A stretch of DNA of 42,500 nt from Stenotrophomonas maltophilia (GTDB lineage: Bacteria; Pseudomonadota; Gammaproteobacteria; Xanthomonadales; Xanthomonadaceae): NCBI RefSeq assembly GCF_001676385.1, contig NZ_LYVJ01000018.1:1-42500 (forward strand). Direction: 5' to 3'. Made by a program: the position numbers and the translations under genes. Below are positions 1 through 8,389 of this stretch, piece by piece. A model generated the notes under the pieces. It did no database searches. It worked only from the letters and a program-made list of their open reading frames with translations, and was not told where the DNA came from. Within the stretch, counting starts at the first letter, position 1. Each line of letters starts with the position of its first letter.

Positions 1-134
1 CCGCATGGATGCGGCGGCCAAGCCTACACGGACGTACTTGCGGCGCCCCCCGCAAACCCCACCCGCCCGACCTATTCCATGACAGGCTCTACGCGACCAA
101 CCGCAACGCTTTTGATAACCCCCGGACGCCCCGC

Positions 135-983
135 ATGCCGCCCCTGCTGAAGATCCGCGCCGAGCGTGGGCAGATGTCGGCCATCGAACGCCGCATCGCC
201 GACTTCATCCTCGACAATGCCCACCTGCTGCGCGACTACTCGTCCCAGCAGCTGGCCAGCGCACTGGGCATCAGCCAGTCCAGCGTGGTGAAATTCAGCC
301 AGAAGCTCGGTTTCAAGGGCTACCCGGACCTGAAGTACTCCATCGGCCAGGATGTCGCCCGCGCCGGCGCGGTCCCGCAGCAGTCACCCAGCCAGCCCGA
401 CAGCGACGACGGCTACCTGCAGCTGGGCGAGGCCCTGCGCCGCAGCAAGGCACAGGCCGAGGAAGAAACCCGCCTGGCCAACCCACGCGAAGAGATCGAA
501 CGCATCGTGCAGTTGCTCGACCGTGCACCGAAGCTGTTCGTGCATGGCCTGGGCGATGACGGCCTGTACGCCCGCGAGTTCGCCATGCGGCTGTCGCTGC
601 TCGGCCTGCTGGTGGTCCCGCATACCGACCCGATCCTGATGCTGGCCAACCTGTCGGCGGCGCGCCCCGGCGATGCGCTGCTGGTGTTCTCCGAGTTCGG
701 CAACCTGCCCCAGCTTTCGCAGTTGTCGCGGCAGTTCCAGGACATGGGCGGCAAGGTGGTCTCCATCACCCGCCACACCGCCAACCCGCTGCGTGCGCAT
801 GCCGATGCGGCCCTGGTGGTCTGCGCGCATGACCGCACGCCGCAGGTCGCGCAGCTGCTGTACCGTAGTGCCATGCACGCCCTGCTCGATTTCCTGTTCG
901 TGCTGCTCTGCCACGCCAATCCGGACCGCCAGCAACACCTGGCGGTGAACCTGGAGCGGATCGACCACCTGCTGGATTCCTGA
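135..983 (+). CDS. MurR/RpiR family transcriptional regulator
   Basis: Predicted sugar-phosphate- or amino-sugar-responsive DNA-binding regulator of 282 aa. The N-terminal RpiR helix-turn-helix is clear at about residues 15-75 (GISQSSVVKFSQKLGFKGYP, recognition-helix region), followed by a SIS sugar-isomerase-type sensor domain at about residues 115-260 (LFVHGLGDDGLYAREFAMRL). The frame stays open upstream to about base 9, but the ATG at 135 starts just before the conserved helical domain and gives a normal family length. It lies 15 bp ahead of the L,D-transpeptidase-like gene, so co-transcription is likely. Known family members control cell-wall sugar recycling or sugar catabolism; with a peptidoglycan-type enzyme and a permease downstream, a role in cell-wall recycling is an inference. 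Its ligand cannot be read from the sequence. Confidence 0.85.
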   Translation: MPPLLKIRAERGQMSAIERRIADFILDNAHLLRDYSSQQLASALGISQSSVVKFSQKLGFKGYPDLKYSIGQDVARAGAVPQQSPSQPDSDDGYLQLGEALRRSKAQAEEETRLANPREEIERIVQLLDRAPKLFVHGLGDDGLYAREFAMRLSLLGLLVVPHTDPILMLANLSAARPGDALLVFSEFGNLPQLSQLSRQFQDMGGKVVSITRHTANPLRAHADAALVVCAHDRTPQVAQLLYRSAMHALLDFLFVLLCHANPDRQQHLAVNLERIDHLLDS

Positions 984-998
984 CCGGAGCACCTGTTG

Positions 999-1760
999 AT
1001 GAAATCGCTGGTCCGTCTCGCTACCGCTGCGCTGCTGCTTGTCGCGGCGGTGTCCGTCCACGCCGCGCCGCTGGAGGGTGCGCGCCAGCTGATCGTGGTC
1101 ACCAGCGATGGCTGGGACAGCACCCAAGGCCAGCTGCAGGCCTTTGTGCGCGACGGCAAGGGCTGGCACGCGCATGGACAGGCGTTCCCGGTGGCACTGG
1201 GCCGCACCGGCAGCGCCTGGGGCCTGGGCCTGCACCCGGCGCAGGCCGATGGTCCGCAGAAGCAGGAAGGCGATGGCCGCAGCCCGGCGGGCGTGTTCGC
1301 GCTCGGCAGCGCGTTCGGCTATGCCGTCACACGGCCAGGCACGGCCATGGCCTACCAGCCGATGCTCGAAAGCAGCTATTGCATGGATGTGCCGGCGTCG
1401 CCGTTCTACAACCGCATCGTCGACGCGAAGAAGGTCGGCAGGGCAGCCGTGGAAGGCTCCACCGAGCCGATGCGGCTGGACCTGCACAACAAGGGCGACA
1501 TGCGTTACCAGGAAGGGTTCGTGATCGCGCACAACCCGGACAACCAGCCCGGCAAGGGCAGCTGCATCTTCGCCCATCTGTGGCGCCAGCCCGGCGAGGC
1601 CACCGCCGGCTGCACCGCCATGCCGCAGGCACGCATGCAGGCATTGCTGGACTGGCTGCGGCCGCAGGATACGCCGCGCTTCGTGCTGCTGCCACGTGCC
1701 GAATACAAGCGACTGCAGGCGCAATGGCAGCTGCCTGCACTGAATGGAGACGGCCGTTGA
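999..1760 (+). CDS. L,D-transpeptidase (YkuD-type) family exported protein
   Basis: Exported 253-aa protein with a typical signal peptide (MKSLVRLATAALLLVAAVSV, cleavage near AHA at about residue 23). The C-terminal half holds a YkuD-type signature: a conserved His in FVIAHNPDNQPGKGSCIFAH, then TAGCTAM with the presumed catalytic Cys. Family members cross-link peptidoglycan or attach proteins to it, although this divergent, compact type may be a hydrolase or otherwise specialised. A TTG lies directly before the ATG at 999; the ATG is preferred. The stop overlaps the TTG start of the next gene (TTGA), indicating translational coupling to the APC permease. Confidence 0.75.
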   Translation: MKSLVRLATAALLLVAAVSVHAAPLEGARQLIVVTSDGWDSTQGQLQAFVRDGKGWHAHGQAFPVALGRTGSAWGLGLHPAQADGPQKQEGDGRSPAGVFALGSAFGYAVTRPGTAMAYQPMLESSYCMDVPASPFYNRIVDAKKVGRAAVEGSTEPMRLDLHNKGDMRYQEGFVIAHNPDNQPGKGSCIFAHLWRQPGEATAGCTAMPQARMQALLDWLRPQDTPRFVLLPRAEYKRLQAQWQLPALNGDGR

Positions 1761-3058
1761 GCACGCAGGACGAACCGCAGCTGCAGCGCGCGGTCAGCCG
1801 CTGGCAGATCGTCGGGCTGTCGATCAACGATGTGATCGGCAGCGGCATTTACCTGCTGCCGGCCGCCACCGTTGCCCTGCTCGGCCCCTTCAGCCTGTGG
1901 GGCGTGGTCGTGGCGGGCATCGTGGTTGCCCTGCTGGTGCTGTGCTACGCGCAGGCCGCCAGCTACTTCGACGAGCCCGGTGGCAGCTACCTCTATGCGC
2001 GCGAGGCCTTTGGCCGCTTCGCCGGGTTCGAGATCGGCTGGATGATCTGGCTGACCCGCATCAGTTCGGCGGCTGCACTCAGCAATGCACTGGCCGATGC
2101 GGTCGCGCGCTTCTGGCCGTGGGCCGGTGCCGGCCTGGGCCGCATCGCGGTGATCGTCGTGTCACTGGGTTTTCTTACCGGCGTCAACATCATCGGCGTG
2201 CGCTCGGCCGCCCGCACCGGCGTGGTGCTGGTGATCGGCAAGATGCTGCCACTGCTGCTGTTCGTGGCCATCGGCGCGTTCTATATCGACCCGCAGCTGG
2301 CCTTCTCCGGCCAGCGCCCGGATCCGCACGACCTGCAGCGCATGGGCGAGGCCGCGTTGCTGCTGCTGTATGCCTATGCCGGCTTCGAGAACATCCCGGC
2401 CGCTGCGGGCGAGTACCGCAACCCGCGCCGCGATATCCCGTTCGCGCTGATCACCATGATCATTACGGTGACCGTCATCTACGGGGCGGTGCAGGTGGTG
2501 GCACAGGGCACGCTGGCCGGCCTGGCCAGTTCGGCCACGCCGCTGGCCGATGCCGCTGCCGGCTTCGGCGGCGAAGCCCTGGCGCTGATCCTGACCATCG
2601 GCGCCACCATTTCCATCCTCGGCACCAACAGCAACACGATGATGATGGGCCCGCGCTTCCTGTTCGCGCTGGCGCGCGATGGCTACGGGCCGAAAATCCT
2701 GGCGCAGGTGCATCCGCGTTTCCACACCCCGTCCGCGTCGATCCTGTGCCAGGGGCTGATCGCGCTCGGACTGGCGTTGTCCGGTTCGTTCGTGCAACTG
2801 GCGTTGCTGTCGATGACCACGCGCCTGTTCGCCTACATGGGTACCGCCGCGGCGGTACTGGTCCTGGCCAAGCGCTACGCCGGCCGGCCGGGCGCGTTGA
2901 CACTGCCCGGCGGCCCACTGATTCCGGTGCTGGCGCTGCTGCTGTGCCTGGCCCTGTTCGCCAGCGCCAGCTGGCAGAACATCGCCGCAGCGCTGGTGGC
3001 ATTCGCCATTGGGGCTGTGATCTACCTGCTGCCACGCAAGGATGCCGACGCCGGGTGA
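1757..3058 (+). CDS. APC family amino acid permease
   Basis: Inner-membrane amino acid or amine transporter of 433 aa with about 12 predicted hydrophobic segments. The first helix carries the APC signature (GLSINDVIGSGIYLLPAA), where the GSG break forms part of the substrate site; YAYAGFENIPAAAGEYRNPR is the conserved helix-6/loop motif. The start is inferred to be TTG at 1757, because the protein similarity begins there, GGAGA lies 8-12 bp upstream and no ATG fits. It overlaps the L,D-transpeptidase stop by 3 bp. The partner genes suggest uptake of an amino acid or cell-wall-derived product, but substrate specificity cannot be assigned. Confidence 0.85.
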   Translation: MSTQDEPQLQRAVSRWQIVGLSINDVIGSGIYLLPAATVALLGPFSLWGVVVAGIVVALLVLCYAQAASYFDEPGGSYLYAREAFGRFAGFEIGWMIWLTRISSAAALSNALADAVARFWPWAGAGLGRIAVIVVSLGFLTGVNIIGVRSAARTGVVLVIGKMLPLLLFVAIGAFYIDPQLAFSGQRPDPHDLQRMGEAALLLLYAYAGFENIPAAAGEYRNPRRDIPFALITMIITVTVIYGAVQVVAQGTLAGLASSATPLADAAAGFGGEALALILTIGATISILGTNSNTMMMGPRFLFALARDGYGPKILAQVHPRFHTPSASILCQGLIALGLALSGSFVQLALLSMTTRLFAYMGTAAAVLVLAKRYAGRPGALTLPGGPLIPVLALLLCLALFASASWQNIAAALVAFAIGAVIYLLPRKDADAG

Positions 3059-3064
3059 CGGTCA

Positions 3065-3085
3065 GCGCCGGGCCGTGCCCGGCGC
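3065..3085. repeat. REP-like hairpin after the permease gene
   Basis: Perfect 9-bp stem GCGCCGGGC/GCCCGGCGC with a 3-base loop, seven bases after the permease stop. It has the GCCGGGC core seen in other palindromes of this window but no clear GTAG head and no T-run. It may stabilise the mRNA end or act as a weak terminator. Confidence 0.6.
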
Positions 3086-3169
3086 ATTGATCCGGCGATC
3101 ACGCTGCCGGACCGGGCGGTTAACCGGCAGGCAGGCACCATCAGGCTTCGCCCATCACGGAGCCCTTCG

Positions 3170-3511
3170 ATGACCGACTACCAGATCCCCGGCCGTGTGC
3201 CGGATGACGGCATGCCGCGTGATGCGATCTCCGACTACTGGCGCGAGCGTTATACCGCCGAGCCATACTACGACGACCGGTTGTTCTTCGAGGACTATGA
3301 GCCGGCCTATCGCATCGGCCACGCGGCCCGCGTGCAGGACATGATCCGCGCGTATGAAGAGATCGAGGGCGAACTGCAATCACGCTGGACCCGCGAGCGT
3401 GGCCGCAGCCGCCTGGAATGGGCGCAGGCGCGCGACGCCGTGCGCCGCGGCTGGGAAGAAGCGGTCAACCTCGACCAACGGCTGGACAAGGGCGTGCCGC
3501 GCGGCACCTGA
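3170..3511 (+). CDS. Conserved hypothetical protein, 113 aa
   Basis: Small soluble, highly charged protein with no signal peptide or membrane segment. The N-terminal half is rich in Asp and Tyr (SDYWRERYTAEPYYDDRLFF) and the C-terminal half is helical and Arg/Glu rich. The start ATG follows GGAGCCC. I do not recognise a characterised domain. The composition resembles small stress-associated proteins found near general stress genes, but that is weak inference. It stands alone between two palindromic repeats. Coding use is typical of the neighbourhood, and the frame is supported by absence of a better overlapping frame. Confidence 0.65.
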   Translation: MTDYQIPGRVPDDGMPRDAISDYWRERYTAEPYYDDRLFFEDYEPAYRIGHAARVQDMIRAYEEIEGELQSRWTRERGRSRLEWAQARDAVRRGWEEAVNLDQRLDKGVPRGT

Positions 3512-3530
3512 CCGAACTGGATTCCCCTGC

Positions 3531-3556
3531 AGAGCCGAGCGTGGGCTCGGCTCTAC
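3531..3556 (-). repeat. SMAG-type REP element
   Basis: Ten-base perfect stem AGAGCCGAGC/GCTCGGCTCT with loop GTGG, headed by GTAG on the minus strand (CTAC at 3553-3556). It lies between the convergent ends of the hypothetical gene and yiaA, where it could also end transcription. Confidence 0.8.
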
Positions 3557-3566
3557 GCCGGGTCGA

Positions 3567-4019
3567 TCATTCCTGTTCCGGCAGCGGCGGCACACCTGCG
3601 CTGCGCTTGCTCTCGCCACCGCCGGCAGCGATCAGGTCCCGGGTGTTCTTCTGCACCGCTACCGCGCCGAACAGCGACAACGCATAGGCCATGCCATAGA
3701 ACCCCTTTTCACTCGGTGCCAGCGTGGCGTTCCACAACCCGACCAGCAGCAGCATCAACGCCGACAGCAGCGCGAACCAGCACAGTGCGTAGTACAGGCC
3801 GCTGACCGGGATGGCCTCGACGCGGTCGCGCACGCTCTTCTGCAACGAAACGGCCGCGAACAGGCCGAACAGCAGCAGGGTCAGGTAGTAGCCCTTCTCG
3901 TTGAGCTCCATCGTGGCGTTGAACAGGCCGATCAGGTAAGCGGCCGCACCCAGCAACAGCGCCACCCACGAGGCAGCAATGAAGGCGGCAGACGGCTTGG
4001 GGGGCGTGGCAGTGGTCAT
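3567..4019 (-). CDS. yiaA: YiaA/YiaB family inner-membrane protein
   Basis: 150-aa integral membrane protein made of two similar halves, each a YiaAB two-helix unit: a hydrophobic segment, then GLFNATMELNEKGYYLTLL in the first half and GLWNATLAPSEKGFYGMAYA in the second. Four membrane segments are predicted at about residues 13-32, 42-60, 76-95 and 103-120. The function of the family is unknown; E. coli YiaA is an inner-membrane protein. The ATG at 4019 was chosen because the longer frame adds a non-conserved, Arg/Pro-rich leader. Divergent from the sugar dehydrogenase gene. Confidence 0.8.
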   Translation of the reverse strand: MTTATPPKPSAAFIAASWVALLLGAAAYLIGLFNATMELNEKGYYLTLLLFGLFAAVSLQKSVRDRVEAIPVSGLYYALCWFALLSALMLLLVGLWNATLAPSEKGFYGMAYALSLFGAVAVQKNTRDLIAAGGGESKRSAGVPPLPEQE

Positions 4020-4187
4020 TGCAGATCCTTGGCAGGCAGGCGGGCACGCTTTGCCCGGGCGTGTCCACCCTAGACGATCCCGCAGCCGCCGCACAGGGGG
4101 TGCCGGACTTTCGGCCCACGACGATCACAGTCCCGGTGGTATACAAGGTACAGCCCGGCCATCCGCATCCCCGCCCTGGAGATACCC

Positions 4188-5354
4188 ATGACCCGCATGC
4201 CCCTGCTGCTCGCTCTCGGCCTGCTGCCGATCCTCGCCACCACGTCCGCGTGCAATGCCGCCGATCCGGCCGCCGGCGGCGTCCAGGCTGCGGCACCGGC
4301 CACGACCGCCGGCCAGCGCCCATTCACCACCACCGAGGTCAGCCGCTTCGACCAGCCATGGGCAATGACGTTCCTGCCGGACGGGAACCTGCTGGTGACC
4401 GAGAAGCGGGGCAGGCTGCAGCACCTGGACCTGGCCAGCGGCCAGAAGCACGAGATCGCTGGTGTTCCCAGGGTCGCCTACGGCGGCCAGGGCGGATTCG
4501 GCGATGTGATCCTGCATCCGCAGTTCGCCCGCAACCACGCGATCTACCTCAGCTATGCCGAGGAAGGCACGCTCGATACCCGCGGTGCCGCCGTGGCCCG
4601 TGCCACGCTGGCGCTCGATGCCAATGGTGGTGGCCAGCTGAAGGATCTGAAGGTGATCTGGCGGCAGACGCCGAAAGTGGCCGGTGAAGGCCACTACGGT
4701 CACCGCCTCGCCTTCGGCCCGGACGGCAAGCTGTGGATCAGCTCCAGCGAGCGCCAGAAGTTCGATCCGGCGCAGGGCATGGGCGGCAACCTCGGCAAGA
4801 TCATCCGCCTCAACGACGACGGCAGCCTGCCTGCCGACAATCCGTTCGCCTCGCAGGGCGGCGTGGCCGCGCAGGTATGGTCGCTGGGCCACCGCAACAT
4901 CCTCGGCATGGCGTTCGATGCCAACGGCCGGCTGTGGGCCCACGAGATGGGGCCCGCCGGTGGCGATGAGCTGAACCTGATCCAGCGCGGTGCCAACTAC
5001 GGCTACCCGATCGTCTCCAATGGCGACCACTACGATGGCCGCCCGATTCCCGACCACGACACCCGCCCGGAATTTGCCGCACCGAAGGTCACCTGGACCC
5101 CGGTGATCTCGCCCGCCGGCTTCGTGATCTACAGCGGCGCCCTGTTCCCGCAGTGGAAAGGCAGCGGCTTCATCGGTGGCCTGTCTTCGACCTCGCTGGT
5201 GCGCGTGGCGTTCGAAGGCGACAGCGCGCGCGAAGCCGAGCGCTTCAACATGGGTGAGCGCATCCGCGAAGTGGAACAGGGCCCGGATGGCGCGCTGTGG
5301 CTGCTGGAAGACGGCAGCAAGGCGCGCCTGCTGAAGCTCACGCCGAAGACCTGA
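4188..5354 (+). CDS. PQQ-dependent sugar dehydrogenase (YliI/Asd type), probable lipoprotein
   Basis: Periplasmic or envelope-bound six-bladed beta-propeller oxidoreductase, 388 aa, of the soluble glucose/aldose dehydrogenase family that oxidises sugars using pyrroloquinoline quinone. Visible family motifs are SRFDQPWAMTFLPDGNLLVT near residue 50, GEGHYGHRLAFGPDGKLWIS (active-site His region), and RLWAHEMGPAGGDELNLIQ with the following GANYGYPIVSNGDHYDG, which form cofactor and Ca2+ contacts in relatives. The N-terminus is a signal peptide with a lipobox-like TSAC, Cys at about residue 22, so lipid anchoring is likely. Substrate is not predictable; no PQQ biosynthesis gene is in the window. 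Confidence 0.85.
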   Translation: MTRMPLLLALGLLPILATTSACNAADPAAGGVQAAAPATTAGQRPFTTTEVSRFDQPWAMTFLPDGNLLVTEKRGRLQHLDLASGQKHEIAGVPRVAYGGQGGFGDVILHPQFARNHAIYLSYAEEGTLDTRGAAVARATLALDANGGGQLKDLKVIWRQTPKVAGEGHYGHRLAFGPDGKLWISSSERQKFDPAQGMGGNLGKIIRLNDDGSLPADNPFASQGGVAAQVWSLGHRNILGMAFDANGRLWAHEMGPAGGDELNLIQRGANYGYPIVSNGDHYDGRPIPDHDTRPEFAAPKVTWTPVISPAGFVIYSGALFPQWKGSGFIGGLSSTSLVRVAFEGDSAREAERFNMGERIREVEQGPDGALWLLEDGSKARLLKLTPKT

Positions 5355-5370
5355 GGCAGGTGCCGGCCGC

Positions 5371-5394
5371 AACGGCCCCGCGCGCGGGGCCGTT
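5371..5394. terminator. Bidirectional hairpin terminator
   Basis: Eleven-base perfect complementary arms AACGGCCCCGC/GCGGGGCCGTT separated by two bases, placed between the convergent stops of the sugar dehydrogenase and the lipoprotein gene. The T-runs are short, so termination strength is uncertain. Confidence 0.65.
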
Positions 5395-5399
5395 CGCGT

Positions 5400-5957
5400 T
5401 CACTGGATGGTGATGACCTTCACTTCGGTCTGCGTGCAGGCCTTGTCCAGGCACTGCCCGTTCAACCAGACCTGGCCACTGCCGATCATCACGCCCTGCT
5501 GGTTGACGAAGGCCTTGCCGAAGTCCTGTTCGGACACCGCCTTGACCACCTCCGGAGTGATGATCTTTTCGTAGTTGCGCTGGAATTCGCTTGGACCGGT
5601 GATCTTCCTGCCAGCGCCGACGTTCAAGGGGAAGCGCACTTCCTCGACCACTGCGGCGCGATCACCAGCGACCACGGCTGCCTTGAAGGCGTTGAACACC
5701 TTTTCGAACTGCGCGGCGTCGCCCAGCAGGGACTCGATGCGCGCACGCGCATCTTCCACGGGCGCTGCTTCCTCCTCCCCGGGTGCCTCCGCTGCAGGCG
5801 TGGCCGGCGCGGCGGCGGGGCCAGCGGCAGGCGTTGCCGCAGGTGCCGCCGCAGCCTCCATAGGCGGCGGCGCATCGGCCGCAGGTTCGGCCGGCGGTGC
5901 CGGCTGCGAACAGGCCGCCAGCAGCAGGGCGGGAATCAGGTGGGCCATCCGGCGCAT
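5400..5957 (-). CDS. Putative lipoprotein, 185 aa
   Basis: Probable envelope lipoprotein. The signal peptide ends in a good lipobox (LLAAC, Cys at residue 16). It is followed by a low-complexity Pro/Ala-rich linker to about residue 60, then a compact domain of about 120 residues (ESLLGDAAQFEKVFNAFKAA onward), ending with two Cys in NGQCLDKACTQTEVKVITIQ. The domain looks like a small NTF2-like or DUF domain seen in other xanthomonad lipoproteins, but I cannot name it with confidence. ATG at 5957 is used; an ATG three codons downstream is also possible. It lies downstream of the beta-glucosidase gene on the same strand, separated by a strong palindrome. Confidence 0.7.
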   Translation of the reverse strand: MRRMAHLIPALLLAACSQPAPPAEPAADAPPPMEAAAAPAATPAAGPAAAPATPAAEAPGEEEAAPVEDARARIESLLGDAAQFEKVFNAFKAAVVAGDRAAVVEEVRFPLNVGAGRKITGPSEFQRNYEKIITPEVVKAVSEQDFGKAFVNQQGVMIGSGQVWLNGQCLDKACTQTEVKVITIQ

Positions 5958-6014
5958 GCGCGCACTCCATCGAAACAGGAAGCCCGATGGTAGCGCCGCC
6001 GCAGTGAGGACAAC

Positions 6015-6081
6015 AAAAAGGGGACGGAGGGGATTAAGTCGTTAGTGGCACAAACGACTTAATCCCCTCCGTCCCCTTTTT
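6015..6081. repeat. 29-bp perfect inverted repeat, terminator-like
   Basis: Two perfectly complementary 29-base arms (6015-6043 and 6053-6081) around a 9-base loop. Each arm begins with AAAAAGGGGACGGAGGGG, so either strand ends the stem with CCCC then TTTTT. It ends 5 bp from the beta-glucosidase stop and probably terminates that gene. The length and perfection exceed an ordinary terminator and suggest a mobile or REP-like palindrome family. Confidence 0.85.
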
Positions 6082-6086
6082 CTCGA

Positions 6087-8261
6087 TCAGGCCTTCAGCA
6101 GCTCGAACTGCACCGCTTCGCCGGCCGCCGAGGACGCGCACACCCACAGGTCGAACAGGCCCGGCTCGGCGCGCAGCACACCGTCGCGGCCGGTAAAGGC
6201 CAGCTGCTCGCGGCCCAGGGTGAACACCACTTCGGTCGACTCGCCCGGCTGCAGCGCCACCTTGCGGAAGTCCTTCAGCTCGCGCACCGGCCGCACCCGG
6301 CTGGCCACGCGGTCGTGGATGTACAGCTGCACGACTTCCTCGCCAGCAACGCTGCCGGTGTTGGTCAGCGTGGTGGTGATGGTCAGGGTGTCGTCCCAGC
6401 CGAGCTGGGCAGCGCTCAGCTGCGGCACGCCGTAGGCGAACGTGGTGTAGCCGATGCCGTGTCCGAACGGGTACAGCGGCTCGTTCGGAATCTCGCGCCA
6501 GCGGGCCTTGAACTCCGACATGGTCGGCAGTTCCGGGCGGCCGGTGCGTGGGTGGTTGTAGAAGTACGGCTGCTGGCCGGACACCTGCGGGAAGCTGACC
6601 GGCAGGCGGCCGGACGGGCTGTAGTCGCCGAACAGCACATCGGCCACGGCATGGCCGGTCTGCGTGCCCAGGTACCAGGTCACTGCCACGGCGTGCGCAT
6701 TGCGCACTGCGCCCTGCAGTGCCAGCGCGCGGCCATTGCGCAGCAGTACCACCAGCGGCTTGCCGGTCATTGCTACCGCCTCGGCCAGCGCCTGCTGTGC
6801 CGGCGGCAGGGTGATTTCCACCCGCGACTGCGCCTCGCCGCTGTAGCGTTGCGGCTCGCCCAGCGCCAGCACCACCACGTCGGCGCGCAGCGCGGCCGCC
6901 ACGGCCGCTTCGGTGCCACCCGCAATCGCGGTTTCCAGTTCGCAGCCCGGCACGATCTCCAGCAGCGACGCATCGCCGATGGCGGCACGCACGCCGGTTT
7001 CCAGATCCACGTAACGCTGCTTGTCACCGAACAGGGTCCAGCAGCCTTCGATGTTCTCGCGGTCCTGCACGAACGGGCCGATCAGCGCGATCTTCTGCCC
7101 GGTCTTCTGCAGCGGCAGCACGTTGTCGCGGTTGTTCAGCAGCACGATCGAACGGCGCGCGGCGTCGCGCGACAGTTCATCATGCGCGGCGATGTGCGAC
7201 GTATCGGCTTCGCGTGCCGGGTCCAGCGAACGGTACGGGTCGTCGAACAGGCCGATGGTTTCCTTCAGCCACAGGATGCGGCGCACGCCCTCATCCAGCA
7301 CTGCCATCGGCACCTCGCCGCTCTCGACCAGGCCCGGCAGGTGCTCGGCATAGAAGCCGCTCTGCATGCTCAGGTCCAGGCCGGCGGTGAACGCCTTGGC
7401 GGTGGCATCGCGGTCGTCGGCGGCATAGCCGTGCGCGACCAGCTCCATGTCGGCGGTGTAGTCGGAGATCACCACGCCCGGGAACTTCCATTCGCCGCGC
7501 AGGATATCGGTCAGCAGTTCGGCATTGGCGCTGGCCGGTACGCCGTTGATGTCGTTGAACGAGGACATCACGGTGATCGCGCCAGCGTCGAAGGCGGCCT
7601 TGAACGGCGGCAGGTGCACGTCGCGCAGGGTCTGCGGCGAGATGTCCACCATGTTGTATTCCATGCCGGCCATCACCGCGCCATAGGCGGCGAAGTGCTT
7701 CGGCGTGGCCAGCAGCGAATCGGCGGCGCGCAGGTCGCTGCCCTGGAAGCCGCGCACGCGGGCGGCGGCGAACGCACAGCCCAGCACCACGTCCTCACCG
7801 GCACCTTCGGCGCCACGGCCCCAGCGCTGGTCGCGGGCGATATCCACGGCCGGGGCGTAGGTCCAGTGCAGGCCAGCGGCCGTGGCCTCGATCGCGGTGG
7901 CGCGCGCGGTGCGCTCGGCCAGCTCCGGCTCGAAGCTGGCGGCCTCGCCCAGCGGAATCGGGAACACGGTGCGCATGCCGTGGATGACGTCGGCGGCCAG
8001 GATCACCGGGATGCCCAGGCGGCTCTCCTCGGTGGCGACCTGCTGGATACGACGGCCCAGCTCGGCGCCCACGCCATTGAACAGCGAGCCGACCTTGCCC
8101 TCGCGCACCTGCTGCAGCACCTGGTCGGCATTGCGCACGTTGGCTTCCGGGTTCACGTCCGGGGCGAACGGGCGGACCATGTCCGCGAAGACACCCAGCT
8201 GGCCGACCTTTTCCTCGACGGTCATCTGGGCAATGAGGGATTCGATGCGTTCGGAGGCCAC
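6087..8261 (-). CDS. bglX: Glycoside hydrolase family 3 beta-glucosidase
   Basis: Retaining beta-glucosidase-type enzyme of 724 aa that removes terminal beta-D-glucosyl residues. Domain order: GH3 N-terminal barrel (about 1-330) with the KHF and RWGRG substrate loops and the nucleophile Asp267 in VVISDYTADME; GH3 C-terminal domain (about 360-580); fibronectin III-like domain (about 640-715). Start is GTG at 8261, preceded by AAGGA. E. coli BglX carries a signal peptide, but none is visible here (MASERIESLIAQMTVEEKVG), so the enzyme looks cytoplasmic and may split imported oligosaccharides. A LacI-type operator lies 14 bp upstream, consistent with sugar-inducible control. The bglX symbol is by architecture only. 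Confidence 0.88.
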   Translation of the reverse strand: MASERIESLIAQMTVEEKVGQLGVFADMVRPFAPDVNPEANVRNADQVLQQVREGKVGSLFNGVGAELGRRIQQVATEESRLGIPVILAADVIHGMRTVFPIPLGEAASFEPELAERTARATAIEATAAGLHWTYAPAVDIARDQRWGRGAEGAGEDVVLGCAFAAARVRGFQGSDLRAADSLLATPKHFAAYGAVMAGMEYNMVDISPQTLRDVHLPPFKAAFDAGAITVMSSFNDINGVPASANAELLTDILRGEWKFPGVVISDYTADMELVAHGYAADDRDATAKAFTAGLDLSMQSGFYAEHLPGLVESGEVPMAVLDEGVRRILWLKETIGLFDDPYRSLDPAREADTSHIAAHDELSRDAARRSIVLLNNRDNVLPLQKTGQKIALIGPFVQDRENIEGCWTLFGDKQRYVDLETGVRAAIGDASLLEIVPGCELETAIAGGTEAAVAAALRADVVVLALGEPQRYSGEAQSRVEITLPPAQQALAEAVAMTGKPLVVLLRNGRALALQGAVRNAHAVAVTWYLGTQTGHAVADVLFGDYSPSGRLPVSFPQVSGQQPYFYNHPRTGRPELPTMSEFKARWREIPNEPLYPFGHGIGYTTFAYGVPQLSAAQLGWDDTLTITTTLTNTGSVAGEEVVQLYIHDRVASRVRPVRELKDFRKVALQPGESTEVVFTLGREQLAFTGRDGVLRAEPGLFDLWVCASSAAGEAVQFELLKA

Positions 8262-8274
8262 CGGCAGTCCTTGA

Positions 8275-8288
8275 TGAAAACGTTTACA
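8275..8288. promoter_or_regulatory. LacI/GalR-type operator upstream of the beta-glucosidase gene
   Basis: TGAAAACGTTTACA is palindromic at six of seven base pairs around a central CG, matching the known LacI/GalR-family operator form with AAACGTTT core. It sits 14 bp upstream of the GTG start, where a bound repressor would block transcription. No LacI-family gene is in the window, so the regulator must be encoded elsewhere. Confidence 0.6.
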
Positions 8289-8389
8289 AGCTCGGCATTC
8301 TAGCGATCCCGAGCCATTTGGCGAGAGGTTTCTTCATTCAGTTTCAGCCACCAGCGGGGTCCGTATGGCCCCGCCGGAGGCTTCGCAGC

